Part shown: piece by piece, positions 33,707-42,529 of the stretch | Numbering within the stretch: position 1 is the stretch's first letter | Layout of the letters: the number at the start of each line of letters is the position of its first letter | Assembly: GCA_038318895.1 (NCBI GenBank) | Contig: JBBQCS010000009.1 | Span: 1 to 59,266, forward strand | Direction of reading: 5' to 3' | Source: UBA11222 sp030652895 | GTDB taxonomy: Bacteria > Pseudomonadota > Alphaproteobacteria > UBA11222 | Length of the DNA: 59,266 nt | The notes under the pieces: generated by a model | Databases searched by the model: none | Told to the model about the DNA's origin: nothing | The model's input: the letters and a program-made list of their open reading frames with translations, nothing else | Position numbers and translations under genes: made by a program

Positions 33707-34929
33707 TCAAAAACATCAGTCCGGTCAGCACATTACTGATCGCTATTTTCATGATTATGGCGGGCAGCGGTTTTTTAGCGCCGCTGCTAAGCCTCCGGCT
33801 GGACGCGGCAGGGGTTTCCCCCCTGCTTATCGGGTTTCTTACCACCGCATATTTCACCGGACTGATGATCGGCTCCCTCACGGTCTCTCGCGTCATTGAA
33901 CGGGTTGGCCACATTCGCGCATTTACTGCTTTCGTGTCATTATTTTCGGCGACCGCGCTTACTTATGCCATTCATCTCGATCCGACGTTATGGTCGCTCA
34001 TAAGGTTTATCGAAGGCTTTTGCATGGCGGGCGTATTCGTCTGTCTTGAAAGCTGGCTCAATGAGCGCGCGCCACATGAATCCCGCGGCGCAGTTCTCGC
34101 CTACTATATGATCGCGCTGTACGCCGGGCAGGCGGCCGGGCAATTTTTCCTGAACCTGAATGGCAGTTTGGCATCGGTGCCGCTCATTGCCGCGTCGGTG
34201 CTGCTGTCGCTCGCTATCTTACCGGTAGCGCTTACCCGCCTCCCTGCCCCGGCACTTTCCGAAGGCGGTTCCATGCATATAAGGGAGTTGTATCGCGTAT
34301 CGCCGCTTGGCGTTGCCGGCGCCGTCGCCACGGGCATGATGTTAGGCGCCTTTTATGGGCTGGGTGCGGTTTTCGCGCTTGGTGTTGGCCTCAAACTTGC
34401 CGGCATCGCACTATTTATGAGCGCCACCATAACGGGCGGCGTCGCGCTGCAATGGCCTCTTGGTTGGCTGTCCGATCTGTTTGACCGGCGCCTCGTGATT
34501 GTGTGGACCATCGTCGCAACACTTGCCATCTGCGTACTGATCGTCACCGCGGTAGAGGGGCGGTATGCGGTGATGGCTTCAGGCGCATTTTTTGGCGGGG
34601 TATCGTTTGCGTTATACCCGTTGTGCGTAGCGCATACCAACGATCACCTGAGCCCTGAACAACGGGTTAGCGCCAGCGGCGGGCTGGTGCTTGCCTATTC
34701 TCTCGGCGCGATTGCCGGGCCAATGGCTGGGGTGGCGTTTATGTCGGTATTTGGTCCACGCGGCCTTTTCGTATTTATCGGCTTTTGTGCGGCGGCGGTA
34801 TTGGGTTTTGCAATGTGGCGTCTTAAAGTGGCGGCGCCCATTCCGGCGGCGCAACAGAACCCCTATCAAATTCTGCCGCGCACCACGCCTGTTGTGGCTG
34901 TTATGGATCCGCTCGCCACGGATAGCTGA
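33703..34929 (+). CDS. MFS transporter, YcaD-like
   Basis: This 408-residue protein has 12 predicted helices. The family pattern includes GFLTTAYFTGLMIGSLTVSRVIERVGHIRAF and FIEGFCMAGVFVCLESWLNERAP, both typical of YcaD-type MFS proteins. It overlaps the symporter by 4 nt (ATGA), so it belongs to the ectoine transcript. A role in solute export or efflux is plausible but not shown. No terminator is obvious in the 58-bp gap to the convergent recQ gene. Confidence 0.85.
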   Translation: MIKNISPVSTLLIAIFMIMAGSGFLAPLLSLRLDAAGVSPLLIGFLTTAYFTGLMIGSLTVSRVIERVGHIRAFTAFVSLFSATALTYAIHLDPTLWSLIRFIEGFCMAGVFVCLESWLNERAPHESRGAVLAYYMIALYAGQAAGQFFLNLNGSLASVPLIAASVLLSLAILPVALTRLPAPALSEGGSMHIRELYRVSPLGVAGAVATGMMLGAFYGLGAVFALGVGLKLAGIALFMSATITGGVALQWPLGWLSDLFDRRLVIVWTIVATLAICVLIVTAVEGRYAVMASGAFFGGVSFALYPLCVAHTNDHLSPEQRVSASGGLVLAYSLGAIAGPMAGVAFMSVFGPRGLFVFIGFCAAAVLGFAMWRLKVAAPIPAAQQNPYQILPRTTPVVAVMDPLATDS

Positions 34930-34987
34930 AAATGTGAACCGGGGTCTGCGTGCGACGGCGAAATATGGCAGGGCGTCTAAAATAACC

Positions 34988-36805
34988 TTACATGTCCGCT
35001 CCAGTGTTGTGCTGTAAAATCACCTCAAGAAAGTGCTGACCGTAACGCTGCAATTTCGTTTCTCCGACGCCGCTTATCAGCAGCAGCGCCTCGGATGAGC
35101 CGGGCTTGCGATTAGCCATTTCGACAAGTGCCTTGTCGTGGAAAATTACGTAAGGCGGCACGTTCTGCGCGCGGGCGAGCTCTGCGCGCCTGGCTTTTAG
35201 CGCCTCAAACAGCGACGGGTCCCCAACTGGCGCCACAGCCGCAGGTTTTGACGCCGCCTGCCGGGCAGTCTTACGTGCAGGGGCGGGTTTGCGCAGCCAT
35301 AGTTCTTCCCTGTTTTCCAGGAACCCCTGCCCCTGCGGCGTGATACACAGGCCGCCATGTCCGGAGATATCCGTAGACAACAGATTTTGCGCGACAAGCT
35401 GCCGGAAGACGCTCTGCCAATCATTTTTATTGTGTTCACCACCAATACCAAAAGTGCTGATTTTATCGTGGCCGAAACTTTCCACGCGCGCATTGCTTTT
35501 TCCCAGCAATATATCGATCAGATAACTTACGCCGAAACGCTGTCCGGTGCGCCAGACGCAGGATATCGCCTTTTGTGCGGCAATGGTGCCATCGAAACGT
35601 TCCGGCGGATTCTGGCAAGTATCGCAATAATTGCAGGGCGCGGACATGTCACCAAAATAATCCAGCATGACCTGGCGCCGACACCGCGCCGCCTCGCACA
35701 GGCCCAGCAGGGCGCCAAGTTTCTGATGCTCGATACGCTTCTGGTTTTCCGGTGCGCCGCCGGTGTCAATAAAGCTGCGCTGCAATGCCGCGTCGCTCAT
35801 TCCATAAAACATCATCGCGTTCGCAGGCAAACCGTCACGCCCGGCGCGGCCGGTTTCTTGATAATAGGCCTCAATATTTTTGGGAATGGTCATATGCGCA
35901 ACAAAGCGCACGTCCGGCTTGTCTATGCCCATGCCAAAGGCAATCGTCGCCACCATGATGATCGCGTCTTCGCGCAGAAATTTCTCCTGGTTGCGGGCAC
36001 GCATTTCAGCGGTCATGCCCGCATGATAGGGCAGCGCGGGAAAACCTTCATCGCACAGCCATTCCGCCGTTTCATCGACGGCCTTCCGCGACAGGCAATA
36101 GACAATGCCACTGTCCCGGGGATGGTTTTCCCGGATAAAACGCAGGAGCTGCTGTTTTGGATTATCCTTGATTGCGATGCTGTAATGGATATTCGGCCGG
36201 TCAAAACCGCCCAGAAATGTTTTGCCATTACGCAAATGCAGCCGGTCGATAATATCTTTGCGCGTCGGCGCATCCGCGGTGGCGGTAAGCGCGACACGCG
36301 GCACATTTGGGAACCGTTCCGCCAAAAGGGAAAGCTGCACATAATGCGGCCTGAAATCATGCCCCCATTGCGATACACAGTGCGCCTCGTCAATCGCAAA
36401 CAGCGCAATGGGCGACTGCGAAAGCACATTCAGCATATCATCCATCAGCAATCGTTCGGGCGCCACATACACCATATCGATCGCCCCGTTGCGGATAGCG
36501 GTTTTTGTTTCAGAAATATGACTTGCTGACATGCTGGAATTGATCGCCGCCGCCCGGACGCCAAGCAGCTGCAGGGCCGTCACCTGGTCCTGCATCAGCG
36601 CAATCAGCGGGGATATAATAACACCAACGCCGTCCCGGCACAGCGCCGGTATCTGGTAGCATAATGATTTACCGCTGCCCGTCGGCATCAGCACGAACGC
36701 ATGCCCGCCGCCAACGACATGATCGATTATTTCCGCCTGCTGGCCGAGAAAACATTCGTAGCCATAGGTTTTTTTAAGAATCTGGAGGGCGGCGGCGCTT
36801 TGCAT
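34988..36805 (-). CDS. recQ: ATP-dependent DNA helicase RecQ
   Basis: This 605-residue helicase has Walker A MPTGSGKSLCYQIPAL, the box AIDEAHCVSQWGHDFRP, motif V FGMGIDKPDVRFV and motif VI YQETGRAGRDG. A zinc-binding RQC region follows, with cysteines in CEAARCRRQVMLDYFGD and CNYCDTC. The C-terminal HRDC-like domain begins near LFEALKARRAELARAQNVP. RecQ acts in recombination repair. The arrangement and length are standard. Confidence 0.97.
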   Translation of the reverse strand: MQSAAALQILKKTYGYECFLGQQAEIIDHVVGGGHAFVLMPTGSGKSLCYQIPALCRDGVGVIISPLIALMQDQVTALQLLGVRAAAINSSMSASHISETKTAIRNGAIDMVYVAPERLLMDDMLNVLSQSPIALFAIDEAHCVSQWGHDFRPHYVQLSLLAERFPNVPRVALTATADAPTRKDIIDRLHLRNGKTFLGGFDRPNIHYSIAIKDNPKQQLLRFIRENHPRDSGIVYCLSRKAVDETAEWLCDEGFPALPYHAGMTAEMRARNQEKFLREDAIIMVATIAFGMGIDKPDVRFVAHMTIPKNIEAYYQETGRAGRDGLPANAMMFYGMSDAALQRSFIDTGGAPENQKRIEHQKLGALLGLCEAARCRRQVMLDYFGDMSAPCNYCDTCQNPPERFDGTIAAQKAISCVWRTGQRFGVSYLIDILLGKSNARVESFGHDKISTFGIGGEHNKNDWQSVFRQLVAQNLLSTDISGHGGLCITPQGQGFLENREELWLRKPAPARKTARQAASKPAAVAPVGDPSLFEALKARRAELARAQNVPPYVIFHDKALVEMANRKPGSSEALLLISGVGETKLQRYGQHFLEVILQHNTGADM

Positions 36806-36931
36806 GGTTAATCACTCTAGAAGGATAGGGCCGCTTGTAAAACCCCGCCGGTGATTTTTTCACCCGCTGGCGCCGGTTTCTCTCTTCCCCCCCTTTTGCC
36901 CGTGCGCCGCCTGTGTTACAAGCCCGGCCTC

Positions 36932-38824
36932 ATGTTGCATATCAATGATCTGAACTACAATATCGCTGGCCGCCCCCTGTTCAAGGGCGCGACGCTCGCC
37001 ATCCCGGATGGCTGGCGGGTGGGTCTTATTGGCCGTAACGGCACGGGCAAATCCACCTTGCTGCGCCTGATCACCGGGGAAATCAGCCCCGACGCCGGTA
37101 GTCTGAACATCAATCCCGGTGCGCGCATTGGCGTTGTGGCGCAGGAAGCGCCTACCGGCGAAACCAGCCTGCTGGATACGGTGCTGGCGGCGGACACAGA
37201 GCGCGCAGCCCTGCTGCTAGAGGCTGAAACCGCCACTGACCCAAACCGCATTGGATATATCCATACCCGCCTGGCGGATATTTCCGCCCATACGGCCCCG
37301 GCGCGCGCGGGGGCCATTCTGAAGGGCCTGGGCTTTGACAGTGCGCAGCAGGACTTGCCATGCAGCGCCTATTCCGGCGGCTGGCGCATGCGGGTGGCGC
37401 TGGGCGCCGTGCTGTTTGCCGAACCCGATCTGCTGCTGCTGGATGAGCCGACCAACTATCTCGATCTGGAAGGCGCGATCTGGCTGGAATCCTATTTGCG
37501 CAGCTATCCGCGCACCGTCATTCTGGTCAGCCATGACCGCGATCTGCTCAACACCGCCGTGCAGTATATTGTGCATCTCGATGAGGGCCGCCTGAACATG
37601 TATACCGGCGGGTATGATCAGTTCGAGGATGTGCGGCGCCTCAAGCTTGAACAGCAGATGTCGATGAAGACCAAGCAGGACCATCAGCGCAAACATCTGC
37701 AGGCCTTTGTGGACCGCTTCCGCTATACCGCGTCAAAGGCGCGGCAGGCGCAAAGCCGCCTGAAGGCGCTGGCGCGCATGCAGCCCATCGCGGCGGTCAG
37801 CGAAAGCCATGTGCTGCCGTTCCACTTTCCCCCGCCCGAACACCTCGCCCCGCCGCTGATCAGCATCGAGAATGGCGAGGTGGGCTATGCCCCTGGCAAG
37901 CCGGTGCTGCGCAAACTGGACCTGCGTTTTGACATGGAAGACCGTATTGCCCTGCTGGGCGCCAACGGCAATGGCAAATCCACATTCGCCAAACTGCTGA
38001 CCGGCAAGCTGCGCCTGGAGCATGGGCGCATGCGCATGTCCAAAAAACTGCGCATCGGCTATCTGGCACAGCACCAGATTGACGAACTGGATGGCCAGGG
38101 TACGCCGTTTGATCATTTCCGCGATGCCATGCCAGAGAACACCACCGAGGCGCAGATACGCAACAAGCTTGGCGGGTTTGGCTTTGGTTTTCTCAAATCC
38201 ACGACCAAGGTGGATGATCTGTCGGGCGGCGAGAAAACGAGGCTGCTCTTTGCACTGATTACGCTGCCCAAGCCGCATCTGATGATTTTGGATGAACCCA
38301 CCAACCATCTGGACGTGGATAGCCGCGAAGCGCTGGCGCAGGCGCTGAATGAATATGAAGGCGCGGTCATTCTGATCAGCCATGACAGGCATCTGATTGA
38401 CGCCTGCGCCGAACGGCTGTGGCTGGTAAAGGACGGCACCGTCGCCGCCTATGATGGCAGCCTGGAGGAATACAGCCAGTCGCTGCTGCAGGGCGGGCGC
38501 GCAACCGCGCCCAAGCTTGCCTCCGTCAAGGATAAGGAAAACCCGGCGAAGCAGGACCAGCGCCGCATCGGTGCGCAAAAGCGCGGCGGCATCGCCCCCC
38601 TGAAACAGGCCGTGGCAGACGCCGAGAAAAAATTGCAGGACCTGAACATTCTGAATAGCCGCATCGACGAGGCTCTCGGCCGCCCCGGCCTGTACACGGA
38701 CGCCCCCGAACGCGCGCAAAAACTGATCAAGCAAAAAGCCGACCTGACCCGCCTGATCAGCGCCGCCGAGGAACGCTGGCTGTCCGCGCAACAGGCCTAC
38801 GACGCCGCATTGGAGCGGGTATGA
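36932..38824 (+). CDS. ABC-F family ATPase (Uup/YheS-like)
   Basis: This 630-residue soluble protein has two ABC cassettes: GRNGTGKSTLLRL with YSGGWRMRVAL and LLLLDEPTNYLDL, then GANGNGKSTFAKLL with LSGGEKTRLLF and LMILDEPTNHLDV. An arm region between them and a C-terminal coiled-coil (about 550-625) complete the ABC-F plan. Such proteins work on ribosomes or, for Uup, in DNA repair. I chose ATG 36932 (MLHINDLNYNIAGRPLF) because it begins the first domain; an upstream in-frame start at 36851 would add 27 unlikely residues. No good ribosome site is seen. Confidence 0.92.
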   Translation: MLHINDLNYNIAGRPLFKGATLAIPDGWRVGLIGRNGTGKSTLLRLITGEISPDAGSLNINPGARIGVVAQEAPTGETSLLDTVLAADTERAALLLEAETATDPNRIGYIHTRLADISAHTAPARAGAILKGLGFDSAQQDLPCSAYSGGWRMRVALGAVLFAEPDLLLLDEPTNYLDLEGAIWLESYLRSYPRTVILVSHDRDLLNTAVQYIVHLDEGRLNMYTGGYDQFEDVRRLKLEQQMSMKTKQDHQRKHLQAFVDRFRYTASKARQAQSRLKALARMQPIAAVSESHVLPFHFPPPEHLAPPLISIENGEVGYAPGKPVLRKLDLRFDMEDRIALLGANGNGKSTFAKLLTGKLRLEHGRMRMSKKLRIGYLAQHQIDELDGQGTPFDHFRDAMPENTTEAQIRNKLGGFGFGFLKSTTKVDDLSGGEKTRLLFALITLPKPHLMILDEPTNHLDVDSREALAQALNEYEGAVILISHDRHLIDACAERLWLVKDGTVAAYDGSLEEYSQSLLQGGRATAPKLASVKDKENPAKQDQRRIGAQKRGGIAPLKQAVADAEKKLQDLNILNSRIDEALGRPGLYTDAPERAQKLIKQKADLTRLISAAEERWLSAQQAYDAALERV

Positions 38825-38881
38825 CGCATATCATATGCGTCATAGTCAAAAAGAAATTACTGTAGACAAATATATTCCAGC

Positions 38882-38909
38882 CTGGCCAAGGAATCACATC
38901 CTTGGCCAG
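38882..38909. other. Strong hairpin without U-tract downstream of the ABC-F gene
   Basis: CTGGCCAAGGA pairs with TCCTTGGCCAG over 11 bp with a 6-nt loop. No T-run follows on either strand, so this may be an mRNA end stabiliser or a protein site rather than a simple terminator. Confidence 0.55.
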
Positions 38910-38942
38910 TGCGATCTCGCACCGGAGCCGCAGAAAATCCAT

Positions 38943-38967
38943 AAATGGGCCGTCGTCCGGCCCATTT
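38943..38967 (-). terminator. Probable terminator of the globin gene
   Basis: AAATGGGCCG pairs with CGGCCCATTT around a 5-nt loop. On the minus strand it is followed by ATGGATTTT, a weak U-tract, 29 nt after the globin stop. Confidence 0.6.
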
Positions 38968-38995
38968 CAATTTCCGGGCATCGGTAAAGCGATTA

Positions 38996-39472
38996 TTATT
39001 TCCGCGCTGCCGCAATCATTTGCGCGTCTTCATCGCGGTATATTTCTTTTTCGCGTTTGATGAGCACATCCGCCAGGAAATTATATGCTTCTCCCCACGC
39101 AGTCATTACCTCACTGGTGGCGGCGTCGCCCAGCACGTCCTTGATCGCCTGCAACAGAGATGCGCCAATCACGGGATACTGCTCCGCAATCACCCGCATA
39201 TCGGTGTGTTTATGCGCGATGTGTTCCAGCGGCCCCTTAAGTGCGTCAAGATTGTCAATATTTTGAGCGTAGGCGCACACGGCTTCGGCCAGACGCGCGG
39301 GTTGAGGCCCGCCGTCCAGCGGATATTTCACCCAGGTGTTCTCGAAGAAACGCTTGAAATCCGGCCGTTCCGCGAATGCGATCTGGTACATCCGGGCGGT
39401 GATCTCTTTGCCGTGTTTCTGCAATACCGGCGCGGTTGACTTGATTATGGCTTTAGTCGCGTCACTTAACAT
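38996..39472 (-). CDS. Single-domain globin (flavohaemoglobin-like)
   Basis: This 158-residue globin resembles the haem domain of flavohaemoglobins. It opens with ATKAIIKSTAPVLQKHGKEIT, has the CD-loop region KRFFENTW and the proximal-His segment LEHIAHKHTDMRV, followed by YPVIGASLLQAI and WGEAYNFLADVLI. No reductase domain follows, so it relies on another electron donor. Such globins detoxify nitric oxide or bind oxygen. AAGGAG precedes the ATG by 10 nt. It lies 75 nt downstream of ompW on the same strand and may share the FNR-controlled promoter. Confidence 0.9.
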   Translation of the reverse strand: MLSDATKAIIKSTAPVLQKHGKEITARMYQIAFAERPDFKRFFENTWVKYPLDGGPQPARLAEAVCAYAQNIDNLDALKGPLEHIAHKHTDMRVIAEQYPVIGASLLQAIKDVLGDAATSEVMTAWGEAYNFLADVLIKREKEIYRDEDAQMIAAARK

Positions 39473-39547
39473 TGATTATATTCTCCTTGTTGGCTGGTAC
39501 ATACGGTATTGAGCAGGGACTAACGACGGGTGAACAGGTGGGTGGCG

Positions 39548-40192
39548 TCAGAACCGGTAGCCGACGCCGAAACTAACAGTCCACGGATCCAGATCTACAT
39601 CCGCGCCAAGTGGCCCGAGCGCGCTCGTAATACTGACATCCGTATCAAGCCAATAGCGTTTGACGTCGAAATTCAGCATCCAGTGTTTACCAAGCCCGTA
39701 ATCGAAGCCCGCCTGGAGTGCGTATCCGACGCTATTATCGTAGTCGACACCGGTCACGGCGCCGCCGGGAGCGTCTTCATTCCAGAACACCGTATAGTTC
39801 ACGCCCGCGCCTGCATAGGGCCGGAAAGTTTCGTGCGGACGGAAATGATATTGCAACAGCAGGGTTGGCGGCAACAGATTAACCTGCCCCAGATCTACAT
39901 TGCCAACACCGGCCAGCGTCGCATCAACATCGTGGCGACTGATCAACAGCACCAGCTCTGCCGCGATGTGATCCGTGAAGAAATAGCTGATATCAAGTTC
40001 GGGGATGACGACCTTTTCGACATCGGCAGAACCGGACACCGGTCGAATCGAGGCGTCTTCGTCGGGCAAGATCGAGGTGGCCCGTATGCGCACCTGCCAG
40101 GGACCAAGCTCCGCATTCTCAGCACGGGCAAGACCGGGCGCAGCCAACGCAAACAGAACTGCGGCCACGCCGAAGCACAACGATCTGGTCAT
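39548..40192 (-). CDS. ompW: OmpW family outer-membrane protein
   Basis: This 214-residue beta-barrel has a signal peptide (MTRSLCFGVAAVLFALAAPGLARA). OmpW features are the WQVRIRATSILPDE strand, ISYFFTDHIAAEL, LPPTLLLQYHF and a final aromatic strand VSFGVGYRF. OmpW proteins form narrow hydrophobic channels and in E. coli are FNR-regulated. I set the start at 40192, where GAGGGGGG lies 5 nt upstream and the signal peptide begins; a longer frame to 40219 would pass the predicted transcription start. A perfect FNR box lies upstream. Confidence 0.92.
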   Translation of the reverse strand: MTRSLCFGVAAVLFALAAPGLARAENAELGPWQVRIRATSILPDEDASIRPVSGSADVEKVVIPELDISYFFTDHIAAELVLLISRHDVDATLAGVGNVDLGQVNLLPPTLLLQYHFRPHETFRPYAGAGVNYTVFWNEDAPGGAVTGVDYDNSVGYALQAGFDYGLGKHWMLNFDVKRYWLDTDVSITSALGPLGADVDLDPWTVSFGVGYRF

Positions 40193-40223
40193 GAACACCC
40201 CCCTCATTTCAACCTGCACGCAG

Positions 40224-40265
40224 TTTCTAATGGCGGGAAGAAATTGAGAGTTTGATCCAGATCAA
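40224..40265 (-). promoter_or_regulatory. Perfect FNR box and promoter of ompW
   Basis: TTGAT-CCAG-ATCAA (40252-40265) is a perfect FNR site. On the minus strand a -10-like TAGAAA (40224-40229) predicts transcription near 40217, about 41 bp from the box centre, which is class II spacing. It leaves a 25-nt leader before the ompW start. The site sits between ompW and the end of lipB. Confidence 0.78.
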
Positions 40266-40266
40266 A

Positions 40267-40962
40267 CTATTCGGTAACAGCGCCGAAAATCGGGACGAAG
40301 CAACGCCGTAACGCCGCGTCCAGTTCATCCATGGTCACTTTCACGTCCAGTTTGGCCAGGCTGGTCACGCCATGCCCGGTCACACCGCACGGCACAATGC
40401 CGTCATAATGCGACAGGTCCGGGTTCAGATTGATACTGACCCCGTGATAGCTGACCCAGCGGCGCATCCGCACACCGACGGCCGCAATCTTGTCGTCGCC
40501 GCTATTATCGGGGCGGCGCACCCAGGTGCCAACGCGGCCATCGCGGGTTTCGCCGGCTACACCAAAAACGGATAATGTGTCCTTTAACCATTTTTCCAGA
40601 TTACAGACGAATTTTCGAATATCCGGCCCACGTTTATTCAGGTCCAGCATCACATACGCCACCCGCTGCCCCGGCCCATGATAGGTATATTGCCCGCCCC
40701 GGCCGGACTGGTGCACCGGGAAACGTCCCGGCTCCAGCAAGTCCTGGGGCTTGGCGCCGGTGCCGGCGGTATAGATTGGCGGATGTTCCAACAGCCACAC
40801 CATTTCCGCACCATTTCCGGCGTGGATGGCGGCAACCTGGGTTTCCATAAATTTAACGGCATCCAGATAATCGATCGGGCGTTCCGCCACACGCCACAAG
40901 ACCGGCGGCATCACTATCGTACTTTTATCGCCAGAACCCGATATAGGGCAGATATCTGTCAT
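40267..40962 (-). CDS. lipB: Octanoyltransferase LipB
   Basis: This 231-residue enzyme moves octanoate from acyl carrier protein to lipoyl domains. Signatures are EHPPIYTAGTGA, SGRGGQYTYHGPGQ and KIAAVGVRMRRWVSYHG, which includes the catalytic Lys, and PCGVTGHGVTSL with the catalytic Cys. The start at 40962 is the first ATG; Met18 is an alternative. The gene is complete, with no visible lipA partner. Confidence 0.96.
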   Translation of the reverse strand: MTDICPISGSGDKSTIVMPPVLWRVAERPIDYLDAVKFMETQVAAIHAGNGAEMVWLLEHPPIYTAGTGAKPQDLLEPGRFPVHQSGRGGQYTYHGPGQRVAYVMLDLNKRGPDIRKFVCNLEKWLKDTLSVFGVAGETRDGRVGTWVRRPDNSGDDKIAAVGVRMRRWVSYHGVSINLNPDLSHYDGIVPCGVTGHGVTSLAKLDVKVTMDELDAALRRCFVPIFGAVTE

Positions 40963-41090
40963 TTTACGCCTGTTGCGAGCATGAGATAAAGGGTGTCTAG
41001 AATATATAGGTATTCATTGCGCCAACTTAACTGTTCTCTAACCCTGATGGAGAATAATCGCGTCAAATGGTACCGGGAATTGGGGATTAG

Positions 41091-41333
41091 TTGAGCGTGA
41101 ACGCAAAAGCTATTGATAGCGTTAAAATTGAAGTTTCAGTGGTGCTGGGACAGGCCATCATGCCGATTCATCAATTATTGAAAATGGGCCGTGGCGCGGT
41201 GATCGAACTTGAAGCCCTTCAAACCGACCCGGTGCTGATCTACGCCAATAAACGTCTAATTGCGCGCGGCGAAATCATGATTCAGGGTGAGTCCATCGCA
41301 GTTTCCATCCGCGACCTGATCCACACGCAATAG
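41091..41333 (+). CDS. Orphan FliN/SpoA-domain protein
   Basis: This 80-residue protein is one SpoA (FliN C-terminal) domain: VKIEVSVVLGQAIMPIHQLLKMGRGAVIELE, then PVLIYANKRLIARGEIMIQGESIAVSIRDLI. FliN is part of the flagellar switch or type III secretion C-ring. No other flagellar gene lies nearby. The start is TTG at 41091 with GGGGA close upstream, or GTG at 41097. It may be a dispersed fliN or a FliN-like protein with another role. Confidence 0.85.
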   Translation: MSVNAKAIDSVKIEVSVVLGQAIMPIHQLLKMGRGAVIELEALQTDPVLIYANKRLIARGEIMIQGESIAVSIRDLIHTQ

Positions 41334-41438
41334 AACGTCGTCTTACATACCTATTTTATCTCGCATTATTTTCCACAGGCCCGTCGCGCCGGAAATTCCC
41401 ATTGCAGCATGGACAACAGGTTATTTTACGTTAAAAAA

Positions 41439-41476
41439 TTGACATTCTCATATTTTACACCATATTGTTATATGAG
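41439..41476 (+). promoter_or_regulatory. Promoter and inverted repeat before cysH
   Basis: A -35 TTGACA (41439-41444) and a -10 TATTGT (41463-41468) give an 18-nt spacing. An inverted repeat, CTCATAT (41447-41453) and ATATGAG (41470-41476), overlaps the promoter, with a smaller CATAT-TGTT-ATATG inside it. This fits an operator for a sulfur or Rrf2-type regulator, but the regulator is unknown. Confidence 0.5.
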
Positions 41477-41488
41477 TTTTTGTATAAC

Positions 41489-42241
41489 ATGGAATATTAT
41501 GTAGAACTAGTCATGGTGCACCCAGCTACAAAACCCGCCGCCTCTCGTCTTGATAGTTTGCAGAGGAACTACGCGCAAATAGAGACGACAGCAATGTTAC
41601 AGGCTATAATCCAGCGGGAGTTTTCCGGCCGGGTTGCGGTCGTTTCCTCTTTTGGCGCAGAATCGGCTGTGTTGTTGCACCTTGTCTCAAAAATTGACCC
41701 CACGACGCCGGTGCTGTTTCTCAATACCGGAAAATTATTTGGCGAGACCCTGCGATATCGTGACCGGTTGCAGGATTTGCTTGGACTGACAGATTTACGC
41801 GCCATCGGGCCGCACCCGGCGGATCGGGAGGCGCGCGACCCGGAAGGCAGTTTGTGGTCAACGAACCCCGACGCGTGCTGCAATTTTCGCAAAACTGTTC
41901 CCTTAGCCCGGGCAATGGAAGGATTTGATGCCTGGATTACTGGGCGCAAACGTTTCCAGACCGATAACAGGGCCGGGATGGAAAGCATAGAAATGGTAGG
42001 AAAACGCTACCGTATCAATCCGCTGGCCGGCTGGACCCCGGCGGACCTTGACCACTACATGCTGGAGCATCATCTGCCACCACACCCGCTCGTGCGAGAC
42101 GGCTATTTGTCTATTGGCTGCATGTCCTGCACATCGCGTGTACAGGACGGTGAAGACGCCCGGTCGGGCCGCTGGCGGGGCCAGGATAAAACAGAGTGCG
42201 GCATTCATACCAACGGCTTCACCGACGGCGACGGGATCTAA
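41489..42241 (+). CDS. cysH: Adenylyl-sulfate (APS) reductase, CysH family
   Basis: This protein of about 250 residues reduces APS to sulfite in assimilation. It has the PP-loop SSFGAESAVLLHL, FLNTGKLFGETL, the cysteine pair in DACCNFRK and a second pair in SIGCMSCTSRV, which together bind a 4Fe-4S cluster and mark APS rather than PAPS reductases. The catalytic Cys lies in KTECGIH near the C-terminus. The start must follow the predicted transcription start near 41475, so ATG 41489 or 41513 is likely; neither has a strong ribosome site. Confidence 0.92.
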   Translation: MEYYVELVMVHPATKPAASRLDSLQRNYAQIETTAMLQAIIQREFSGRVAVVSSFGAESAVLLHLVSKIDPTTPVLFLNTGKLFGETLRYRDRLQDLLGLTDLRAIGPHPADREARDPEGSLWSTNPDACCNFRKTVPLARAMEGFDAWITGRKRFQTDNRAGMESIEMVGKRYRINPLAGWTPADLDHYMLEHHLPPHPLVRDGYLSIGCMSCTSRVQDGEDARSGRWRGQDKTECGIHTNGFTDGDGI

Positions 42242-42300
42242 ATCTATTTGCAAAGATGCGGCTTGTTAAACGGACCGCGATTTGCTACTCCCCCCGCTAT

Positions 42301-42387
42301 GCGGTCGTGGCGGAATTGGTAGACGCGCAGCGTTGAGGTCGCTGTGGGGTAAAACCCGTGGAAGTTCGAGTCTTCTCGACCGCACCA
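42301..42387 (+). tRNA. tRNA-Leu (anticodon GAG)
   Basis: An 87-nt class II tRNA. The acceptor GCGGTCG pairs with CGACCGC, the anticodon stem CAGCG/CGCTG encloses TTGAGGT with anticodon GAG, the long variable arm contains TGGGGTAAAACCCG, the T-arm has GTTCGAGTC, and CCA is encoded at the 3' end. Confidence 0.97.
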
Positions 42388-42529
42388 GCCGCCTTCACGT
42401 ATTTTGGCGTGACTACTCGCCGAAGTGCGAAGCGGATGTCGCGTCATAGGCGCACAGTGCGGGCGGAGGACTGCCGCCAGCTTAGTCAAGCGCAACAATA
42501 TAGTGTCCAATTCTATCAAGGAGCGGCTG

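Noticed and set aside
35357..36529. 390-codon plus-strand frame
   Set aside because: It is antisense to recQ, whose helicase motifs are intact on the minus strand, and it has no recognisable domain.
37733..38791. 352-codon minus-strand frame
   Set aside because: It is a shadow of the ABC-F gene, which has both ABC cassettes on the plus strand.
38882..38909. Strong hairpin as a rho-independent terminator
   Set aside because: The stem is good but no T-run follows on either strand, so I list it as a hairpin only.
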